DNA of 64,000 nucleotides from Lampris incognitus (lineage: Eukaryota > Chordata > Actinopteri > Lampriformes > Lampridae), in the NCBI RefSeq assembly GCF_029633865.1, contig NC_079211.1, forward strand, positions 144,974,270 to 145,038,269, written 5' to 3'. The position numbers and the translations under genes are program-made. How positions within the stretch are numbered: position 1 is the stretch's first letter; each line of letters starts with the position of its first letter. This document shows positions 1 through 10,200 of this stretch, one piece after another. The notes beneath the pieces are model-generated. The model saw only the letters and a list, made by a program, of their open reading frames with translations, searched no databases and was not told the origin of the DNA.

Positions 1-394
1 AGCTACCTGTTTAGTGAGACTTTGTAGCTTACGCCCCAGGGATGTAGTCTCATCCGACCAGTGATTTGCCCCCTTTTTCAATTCTGTCACATAGCTAGAC
101 AGACCCAGCATTGGATCTGACATGCTAAGTCGCAATGCAGTTCGGTCCATATCGATGCAATTTTGGACCTCAGTGATATTGCCAGTGTCTTATTTTAGCA
201 TCCACGGAAGCACAGATGTCCCCTTTCAGTTATGTTAGCTCAAATGTTATATCAGCTCAAAGTGATTCAATAGAACTGAGAACAGCATTGTCTGAGGCTG
301 TGGGGGTTAACTTGGTCAGTGTTGGCCATCGGGTTAGCACCCTTAACACGTGTATTAGGCATAGTGCGTAGTTATAATGTAGTACTCCAACAGA
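1..394. other. Intronic sequence, nothing recognised
   Basis: This stretch lies upstream of the first visible piwil1 exon and is most simply intron of that gene. I see no exon, no open frame with family resemblance and no repeat I can name. Confidence 0.4.
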
Positions 395-683
395 CGTAGT
401 CCATCCATCCATTATTCAAACCGCTTATCCTGCCCTCTGGGTTGCGTGGATGCTGGATCCTATTCCACCAGGCATTGGTCGGCAGGCAGAAAGACACCCT
501 GGACAGGCCGCCTGGCCATCACAGGGTCCACACACACATTCACACCTAGGGACAATTTAGTACGGTCAATTCACTTGACCTGCATGTCTTTTGGACTGTG
601 GGAGGAAACCCATGTAGATACGGGGCGAACATGAAAACTCCACACAGAGGACGCAACCTCCAAGGTTGCACTACCCCAGGGAG
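395..683 (+). repeat. Dispersed fish repeat A
   Basis: The copy opens with a CCATC run and the phrase accgcttatcctgccc, then passes through ggacaggccgcctggccat, gacaatttagtacgg and gaaaactccacacagagg. The same phrases recur in reverse at 3560-3905 and as fragments near 38284 and 39367, so this is a dispersed family and not unique DNA. Open frames across it are by-products of the repeat. I do not know the superfamily. Confidence 0.75.
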
Positions 684-830
684 TCGGACCTGGTCGCGAG
701 CCACATGCAGCTCATCGATGACTATGCCGCAACCCCTACAAGTCTCCAATCTTGCGCTTTTTAGTGTCCCCCAACCAAATATTCCACCAGACACAACCTG
801 AGACACCCGCAGTAGTATTAGAAAAAATAT
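684..830 (+). repeat. hAT-like repeat fragment (gagcc..catgc..ggctc type)
   Basis: The segment starts agtcggacctgg, contains a degenerate gagccrcatgcrgctc palindrome and runs through aagtctccaat and ccagacacaacctgagac. A second copy lies at 3403-3560. The imperfect palindrome is typical of ends of some hAT elements in fish, but I see no terminal repeats here, so the superfamily is a guess. Confidence 0.5.
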
Positions 831-1093
831 ACTGCCAGATTGATTATTTGTTCCCAACGGAAAATGGGCGATGTAGATACAAAAGCACCATTTTATCGAA
901 TTATTGAACAAATGGCAGGGAACTCTAAAATATTACACCTACTCACTCATCACACCACTGGACGTCCTCAATGTTTTGTCTTTTTCACTTGAAATACTCG
1001 ACGTATGCTGCAGTTGTTTCAAAGCAAGCTTTAAAAAAAGAGCCATCAATTTTGATTTAACAGTTTCTAATCTCATTCCTAAAAAAAATTTAG

Positions 1094-1208
1094 GAACCCC
1101 GAAGCTCAGACAGAACTGAAGACCTGGGGACTGTCCTTTGATGAGAGTCTCCTGAACCTGGCAGGCAGGGTCCTCCCAAGAGAGAGAGTTTTCCAAGGAT
1201 CACAAATG
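1094..1208 (+). CDS. piwil1: piwil1 exon ([10 protein letters not shown] segment)
   Basis: The exon follows a weak acceptor, aaaatttag, and ends at ATG before gtgaaa. It encodes 38 codons after one leading base: [10 protein letters not shown], then [11 protein letters not shown]. This matches the PIWIL1 stretch between PAZ and MID. Boundaries rest on frame continuity with the next exon (QM joined to FEY). Confidence 0.85.
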
Positions 1209-4200
1209 GTGAAACAACCTAGTAAACGTGTTTTGGTTAATAGGGTGTTGACTGAGACTGTTATTGTTTAATTTTTCCATTTATTTATCTAGTTTGAGTA
1301 CAATCCACGGACAGGTGACTGGAGTAAGGAGATGCGTGGGGTGCCTCTGATCAGCTCTCCTCCGCTAAACCACTGGCTAATGCTTTACACTCGCCGCAAT
1401 GCCAGTGAAGCACAGTCCCTTTTGCAGACCCTCCAGAAGGTCACATTTCCTTTGGGCATCTGTATGGAGAAGGCTATCATGTGAGTTTTTATAGCGTGGG
1501 AAAGGAAGGATTACTGCACCACCCTGTGATAGAAACAATTGCAACTGTAAAGATAAAATGAAATGCATATTTTTTACTTCTGCAACGACATGCTGCATAT
1601 CTGAAAGAAACAGACCATTGGGGTGGGATTTAAGTAAGGGGCAGGCAGGCTGTTTGATTGATTGATTTTTATTTATTTTTTTAAATTAATGAACTCAAAC
1701 CATTGTTTTCATTTTTGGAGAAAATGTGTTCTGGTTATGATGTGTCGAAGATGCAACTGTGTCAAATGATATTTCATAGTGTGTTCGCATGCAGCAAGTT
1801 TTATAAGAGTGTGGTGAGGAAATTAAAATCTAATTACTTCTGGACATTTTACTTGACGCCCACCCTCTCATGCAAAGAGATGTAATTATGAATTAATGCC
1901 TTTCCCAGGAAGAGAAAACACAGGATTCTTTAGTAGCAAATAAAAAGGGCAATGTTTGTTTTGTGAATCTTTGCGACATAATGGTAGACAAATGAGGTTG
2001 CTGTGTATAAAATGGGTAAAATGTGGTCTTTCACGTGGTCTTTAGTGCACCTCTAAAGGGAGACCAAGTAGAAAATGTACTTTAGCACTTGTTTACTCAA
2101 AGGCAATCACTTGATGGGACTGGAAATCTAAAATTATCTTTTAAGTAGTGCGAGTACGAAGATAAATCATCAGCAATGACCCACATATTTGTGCTCCTTA
2201 CTACAGATTAATTACATCATTATGGCATCATTTAGAAAAATTAATGTTGGTGTCAAATTGTTTTTTGTTTTTTTTATTGTTTGTTTATTTTGACTTAAAT
2301 AAAAGAAAAAATGCACTGATCTTTTGTCGTTTATATAGGTCTATGTCTTTGCACAATGACAGGCGGAGTACCCCTCTTCATTTTACTGCATGTTTTACTT
2401 GGAATTTCTTTGCATGTGACAAATAAAGTACTTGAAATTGTTATCAATAATGTAGCATTTCTTTCCTATAGGGTGGAGTATGTGGATCAACAGGAGTCTC
2501 TGATGAGGGCGCTGAAGAAGAATGTTAGTCCAGACATTCAGATGGTGAGTCACTGAACGTAAAGTATATGAGAGGTGGGACTGATCTTGGTAATTGCTGT
2601 AGTGTAGTGTTTTCTCTCGTATGTTTGTGAGTGTGAGTGAAGTTTTGTGCTGTAACAAGACCTGTCATCCCAACAGAAATCTGTAGTAATTTGATGCTGG
2701 CTTTGCATTTATTCTTCCTAAACTTTATAGCTGAGATTTTGAACCTTCTTTTGATTATTTTGCTGAAAAATGAATCAAGTAATAATTTAGCAAGGCGTAG
2801 TTAACTCCCCTAGGGAGTAAAGTAGGAAACATTAGTTTTACAATCAGGGTGTTAAAAAGACTTTCTACCTTGAAACAATGTACTGTGTCCATACCAAAAT
2901 GTAGCTCATGTGAACCTTATTAAATATTGAACTGGTGTTTAAGTGTCGGTATTGACCACAGCCCATTGTAGAACATTAAATCAGGTAGTGCAAGTTGTAT
3001 TAATTGTCAAAACCTTTTATCTAGTTGTGCTAATATTTTCACTACCTATTTTGAGTGAACATAGTGGCTATTTTGACATTTATTCATCAAATTTTAATCC
3101 CTTTACAATTGTAAATTTAAAGAGCTTGACCAACATACAGCCCTAGGTAACATTAAAGGTTCACCAGGGTTAACATTGGCATACTTCCCATTGCTTATTA
3201 AGAGGCTGATATACCGAAACAGTCTAAAACCCATTACACTGTGACAAGTTTGAAGCAAGTTTGTCGCATTCCAGTTTATTCAAGCCAATTAGCCTAGACA
3301 TTTATCTATTCATGTAGAGCCAAACTGCCTTCGAATATAAAATTGTAAAAATGTATTAAGTGGAGGAAGCTCAAGTGTCCAGTGCAGCAACCTTTAATGC
3401 AGTGTTAGTCGGACCTGGTTTGCGAGCCGCATGCGGCTCTTTGATGACTACATTGTGACCCTTTTTAAGTCTCCAATTTTGCATTTCCAACCCCTTTTAG
3501 CCAAATATTTCGCCAGATATTGTCTGAGACATTTGCAGCAGTGACGTTCTGCTGATGAATTTGCGGCAGACTAGACGCAGCAAGGAGGTTCTGGGTTTCA
3601 GTCCCGGGGTAGTCTAACCTTGAGGGTCGTCCTGTGTGGAGTTTGTATGTTCTCCCCGTGTCTGTGGGTTTCCTCCAGGTGCTCTGGTTTCTTCCCGCTG
3701 TCCAAAGACCTGCAGGTCAGGTGAATTGGCCGTACTAAATTGTCCCTAGGAGGGGGGGTGTGCGTTTGTGAGAGAGAGAGAGAGAGATGGCCTGGCGCCC
3801 TGCCCAGGGTGTCTCCCTGACTGCTGCGCAATGACTGCTGGAATAGGCTCCAGCAGTCCCGCACCCCTGAGAGCAGGATAAGCGGTTTGGATAATGGATG
3901 GATGGGTGTTAAAAGCTTCGTAAAGCTTAACACATGGCCGTCATAAAAACACACGCTGTAAATTTGTCACACTTGAATGGTTTCATCTCTGTTCTACTCT
4001 TTGTTGAGTTGTCTTCTTTCTCAGATCCCATTCAAGACTACTTGCCCTCTGCAGGGTTAGCGGTAGCTAACACACAATGATGGTCCCAGTTCACCTAAAT
4101 TGGGTCACACGAAAGAAACTGCAATAAACATCAAGGCCAGTTCTTTTCAATAGTGCTACATGTGGGTTTTGGGCAGAATTTGGCACTTTCCCCCTGTCAG

Positions 4201-7200
4201 CAGCTAAAAACATTTGAATACCTGGGAAAGGAATATACTATCACCCTCTTTTTATTAATTTCTGTTGAAGCCATGTCTGAACCATCTTAAGGCTGCTCGA
4301 GAGAATATTTTTATGGTGAGCTATTACATTTTAATTGCTAGTGGTGTTCAGGATGTCCCCCAAGCCCTGATGAAACTAAAAAACAAAACTTGCATGGATT
4401 TGCTGACTTACCTATTTGTCGATTGCTGAGCATGTCCTTTGCTTCCCCTTGAAATCTTTACTGGTACACAGGAAGTGACAGATTTTATGTGTTTATAAAC
4501 CAGTATTTATGTAATATGTATGTTGTATTTATGCTACTTAAATTTAGCACTTTGATTTTGTTAGTTACACACAAATGATAAAAACGTGTTAAAAACCATG
4601 TGGAATCTCGATTTTTGTGTTCAGCCAACATGAAACAGAATTTTTGGAATTGTAGTCAACTACAACAGCATACTGCTTCATCTAATGCCAGTGGGTGGAA
4701 ATTCCCATAAGAAACTTTAAAATACAGATTCACTTTTTTTTAATATGGAACTCAAAAAATGTTGTGGGGCATCACTTCAAATCATATAGACAATACCTTG
4801 ACTGACCGTTTCACTATTGAGAAACATACCACTTTACTGAATCTTATTGCCAAGCTTCAACGAAATGTTCAAGCCATCAACAAACATAATACATCTGGGG
4901 CGCCCCGGTGGGTCACCTGGTAGAACGCGTATCACATATAAGGCTGAGTCCTTACCGTCTGGGTTTAAATCCAGCCTGGGCCATTTTCTGCATGTCATCC
5001 TCTCTCTCCCCTGCCTTTCCTGTCTCTCAACTATCGCTATCAAACAATGGTGGAAAATGCCCAAAACAAAAAAAACAATGTATCTTAATTTCGAAAACGG
5101 GAAGCTAAAATTTGGGGGGGGGGGGTAAACCTATCTTTTAACCACTGTTTTGTAATTGATGGCTATGGTAACATGTTTTGTTGTTGGCCTGAGGAAGAGC
5201 TGATAGATGGAAATGTCAACGAATGAAATGAGTATTTGGAGCATTTCGGTGTGGAGACCCCACTCCTTTGTTCTATGTTTTGCAATTTTTGTCTTGTGCC
5301 TACATATTTTTCTGGATGTGTGCACACTTGGTTCCTCTTCTGATGTTTTGTTGTTTGAACCATCAGCAAGCATGAAAATGCAGAATAATATTATCATCAG
5401 TGCTTCACCTATGCCCCACCCTCGTCTTTTTTTTTCCCTTCTTCTTTGTGTTCATATTTAAGTCTAACTGGTCAAGTCAACAGAACTCTAATGTAAGACC
5501 TTGGGTTTTATTCGGTTTCCTCCTAAGGTGGTAGTGATCCTACCCAGCAGTAGGAAGGACAAGTACGACAGCATAAAGAAGTTTCTTTGTGTGGACTTCC
5601 CCATCCCCAGCCAGTGTGTGTTGTCTCGCACCCTCAGCAAGCCACAGACTCTCATGAATGTGGTTAACAAAATTGCTCTGCAGATGGTCTGCAAGATGGG
5701 TGGGGAGTTGTGGACTGTGGAAATCCCTGTAAGTATTTCTTCTTCTTTTTTTTCCCCCAAAGGAAAGCAATTGTGTAGGTCAGTGATTCTCAATCCAGTC
5801 CTTGGGTATTGCCAGTACTGCTGGTTTTCTATTCTGCCAGGTAGTTAATTACATTCCCCTGTGGTTCCAGCTCTCAAACATCCCTGATTTTAGGTTGGAT
5901 TAATTGAAACAAATGGTGAATGAATTCAACTACCTGGCTGAATGGAAAACTAGTAGTACAGGAGGTACCCAAGGACTATTATCAAAAACCACTGCGTTTG
6001 TAAAGTATAAAAAATTGAAATTGCCAAAATTGTTTAAAAGAATGGTACTCTTTTTACTCAAACATTAAAAAGGAGTGTAGGCTTTTCTTTAGAGCTTCTT
6101 TAAAAATAGAATGTACTATCAGATGACTCTTTTTGCTTTATTTTACTGTTACTTTCAATATTATGGGGCTTGTCCACGTGATGTGGCGCTACAACCCTCC
6201 TAACCCTGATTCACCAACTACAGATACTGCATCTCATACTCCCCATCTCACATCCAACCTACACAACATGCCGAAACACATGCTGAAGTAGAAAATGTTA
6301 CATTATAGTTTGTGAAATGTTCCCAGATGCAGTCCCAAAACACATGACTCTACATTTCATCCATAGTAGGCCCATTGTAACTTGGTTTTTTTTTTTTTTT
6401 TACATTTATTTCTGATTTTTCCCTTTTTTCTCCCAATTTAATGGCCAATCGATCCCTATTTTAATTCAAGCACCCACCCTCGTACTGCATGCGTTTGCCA
6501 ACTGCATCTCTCCGGCCGGCAGTCTCGAAGGAGACCGCCTCCCCACTTTCGTGACAAGGCGACTCCAGGCCAAACCACTGTTTTTTCCGACACAAACAGA
6601 GACGCATTCACGTGATGAACACAAGCCAACTCCGTCCCCCTCCCGAAGACAGCATTGCCAGTGATTGCTGCTTCATCGAGTCTGGCCATAGTCGGATCTG
6701 ACGAGACCGGGGCGTGAACCCCAGTGGGCAGCTGCATCGACACAAAGCCGATGCTTAGACCGCTACACCACCGCGGACTGTAACGTGTTTTAATATAAAA
6801 TAGGTTGTAGGCCTAGTTCTTAATATTACCAGGAAACTACCAGCTAGTGATGGCTGATATGGCCAAAGTCCTATGTAGTAGTATCTTTAGAATTGTGGGT
6901 GGTAATGAGAATGTTTTTGCTTTTTTTTTTTTTTTTTTCCTTTTAGTACGATTCTATAAATTGAGTACAACTATTCTGTGAAAAAGTTTTTTTTTCTTTT
7001 AAATTGCTTATTGACTAATTAAATATTGTAAACAGCTATTTACTAGACCGTTGGGTTAGTAAGTAGCAATGAGACAAGGAAAGTAATCTGGCAAAGTGTT
7101 TTGATCATTTCTTGATAGTAAATACAACTGGTGATATCAGTGGTGGTAGACACCATTATGGCAAATCTGGCTGCACAAATTTTTCTACCGCTTATAGTAA

Positions 7201-10200
7201 CAAACCAATCAACACTACTATTGACATATATTGTCTTTGTGCATGCTCAATAATTGAGGTAAGAGAGTCACAGACAGGTGAATCAGTTCATCTGGACGCA
7301 ACGTTTAGTCAGACAAATGTTTCATCACTTATCCGAAGTGACTTTGTCAGTCTCAACTGACTGCAGGTATCCTCCAACCTTCTCAACAGCACAATTGCAT
7401 CATGACCGAAACCAGCAATTGGTTTCATATGCAAATAGGCGTGACCATTTACCAGAGTTTCAGGGGCAATGTGTAAGGGGAGGGGAGAAATCCCACATTA
7501 AACAGGCCCTGGTTAAGTGTGGTTATCCTAACTGGGTGTTTGTCAAAGCCAGCAAGATGCCCCAAACATTGCACAACTCGATCAAATAGAGGAGAAGGAC
7601 AATAGAATAGAGGAGGAGGACTGCCTAAGCGTAAACCAGTAGTGATTCCGTGTGTGGCGGGAGTGTTGGAACAGTTGAAAGGTGTATTTCCAAACACCCT
7701 GTCTCGGTTGCTTTCAAACCCTAAAATATGCTGCACCAGAAATTGGTGCACCCCAAGGATCGAGTCCCCCGGCACAAACGGCGCAATATAGTGTATGCTG
7801 TTCAGTGCCGGGAGGATTGCCATGACATGTACATCGTGGAAACCAAACAGACACTGGCTGAAAGGATGGCACAGCACAGAAGAGCTAACCCGTCAGGCCA
7901 GGACTCCACAGTCTGCACTCATCTACGGGCCAGTGGCCAAGGATGAGGATGTGCACACAGGGAGGAATGCTGGTTCGAACGGGGAGTCAAAGAGGCCATC
8001 TATGTGATGAGGGAACGACCATCCCTGAACCGGGGGGGCTCAGAGTACATGTGATGCCATCTTACAGTGCTGTGATTCCAACTAATCCCTAATCCTCTGT
8101 GAAAAGTACTCATTGCCAAGAGGGAAAGAGGAAGGCCAAAGAGTGAGGTTTGTGGATGTGGTGACGGAAGACGTGTAGGTGGCTGATGTGACAGAGGAAG
8201 TTGCAGAAGATGGGAAGAAATGGAAAGGAATGATCTGCTGTGGCGATCCCTAAAGGGAGCAGCTGAAAGTAGTAGTAGTAGTAGTAGCCATTGAAACTCT
8301 AGTTAATGGTAACGCCTATTTGCATATGAAACCAATGGTTGGTTTCAGTCGTTAAGCAACTGTGCTGTTTATAAGGTTGAGGGATACCCGCAGTCAGTTG
8401 AGACTGACGAAGTCACTTGGATTACATTAGTCATTTAGCCGACGCTTTTATCCAAAGCGACTTACAATAAGTGCATTTAATGTAGGAAATCAGGAGAACT
8501 GCTAGTCATCAGAGGTCATAAGTGCATCTTGTCTTTAACCAAGCATATAAGAGCAAAACAAGTGCTAAAGTAAAAGCTTGCGAAAGAGATTTTATTTATT
8601 TTGCTGAGTGAATACAATAAGTGCTACAAGCAAGTAACAGGGTAGTAGTTTTTGAAGAGGTGAGTTTTCAAACCTGTGCTGAAAGATGGGCTGCGACTCC
8701 GCTGTCCTGACATCAGTGGGGGGAGTTCATTCCACCACTATGGGGCCAGGACAGAAAAGAGCCGTGACTGGGTCGATCGGCAGCAGGGGCCTCTTGAGCG
8801 ACGGGGCAACTAGGCGTCCTGAGGCAGCAGAGCGAAGTGGTCGGACGGGGGTGTAGGGCTTGACCATGACCTAGAGATAGGAAGAAGCTGTTCCTTTCAC
8901 TGCCCTGTAGGCTAGCACCGGAGTCTTAGATTGGATGAGTGATGAAATGTTTCTGCCACTAAACGTGTCCAGATGAGCCGTTTCACATTTGCATTACTGG
9001 CAGATATTGTAGGGAATCCTGACTAAAATCTTCCAAATCCAGTCAGGAGTTGTAAATTGGGAAAAGGTCGAATGGATTAATTAAACTCTGACAGAGAACT
9101 AATCTGTAATCAAGTTTAGGCTTGATGCTTATTTATTTCCTCTTTTGAAACAGCTCAAGGAGCTGATGGTTGTGGGCATTGATTGCTACCACGATAATGT
9201 CTCTGGAAAGAGGTCTGTTGGAGCCTTGGTGGCAAATCTCAACCAGGGCATGACTAGGTTAGTGACCACAGACTGGTTAATGTAGTACTTGACATGTCAA
9301 CTGGTCCCCCGTCATCACCTGTATTTTAGAAGTTGACCTTACCCCATACAGAATTACCGCCTTTAAAGTTACAATGTGTAATTGTGTAACATGAACGTGT
9401 TGTTAACAAGGTGGTTCTCAAAGTGTGTGCTGCAGAACCAAAGGCAGGAACTGATGGATGAACTGAAGGTGGCCCTGACTGGCAAGTTTTCTTTTTGTCT
9501 AACTCCCAGACATTTTTTTTTCTGAAGGTTCACTTTTAGCCTGTATCATCTGATCATTATAGGTTGAATTTTGTTTGTTTTCCAGCTGCGCTGAAGCACT
9601 ACCACAAATTTAACCAGCACTTACCGTCACGTATTATCGTGTACAGAGATGGAGTGGGAGATGGCATGCTCAACAGTGTGGTTGGCTACGAGATTGCTCA
9701 GATCTTGGAAGCCATCCAGATGATTGGAAAGGATTATATGTAAGTGTTGCATAGCCAGTTACTGTTGCTTTAATGTGCATTGTTCTTGCTGCGGCCCACA
9801 ATTATAGAACTATATAAAGATATCCATCAAAGATTGCATTTCTCAAGACACACAGACATTTTTAAAGATGGCTGTCCATCTTCTATGATGACAGAAAATG
9901 GATATGAATATCACTGACAAATAGTTCAAAGTTATGATCTCATTTTTAAAATTTTGCCAGTACTTGTTACAACGTTGGTAAAGGCTAATAAGTAAAAAGT
10001 ATCTACGATGGGCTTGGAAAAAGTTTATATTTCCCTATTGAGATGGGCTGCTAATGATCCCAGTAGACGTCCAGCAATTGAGCTAATTAAGGCTAATCAC
10101 ACCATTCGACATAGCTTCAAATTTAGACATTAAAACAAAGGTGTCCAGGGCTTTATCCAGTAGCGTACCGTGGGGTTTCAGTCAGGGCCTTCAGTAAGGA

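Larger units (their letters stand above)
7275..8988 (+). mobile_element. Penelope-like element 1, internally deleted and interrupted
   Basis: The left edge gaatcagttcatctggacgc and the right edge cactaaacgtgtccagatg are inverted relative to each other. Between them lie the end of the RT-endonuclease linker ([14 protein letters not shown]) and a GIY-YIG segment. Most of the reverse transcriptase is missing. Two later insertions split it: an RTE tail (8106-8286) and a LINE fragment (8421-8934). It sits in a piwil1 intron. Confidence 0.75.

Noticed and set aside
5101..5131. G-runs and C-runs (also at 15021, 17136, 19271, 19446, 20791, 24090, 46355) as functional quadruplex sites
   Set aside because: Single long homopolymers, many at repeat edges; they may be length-variable or assembly-sensitive, and nothing ties them to a function.
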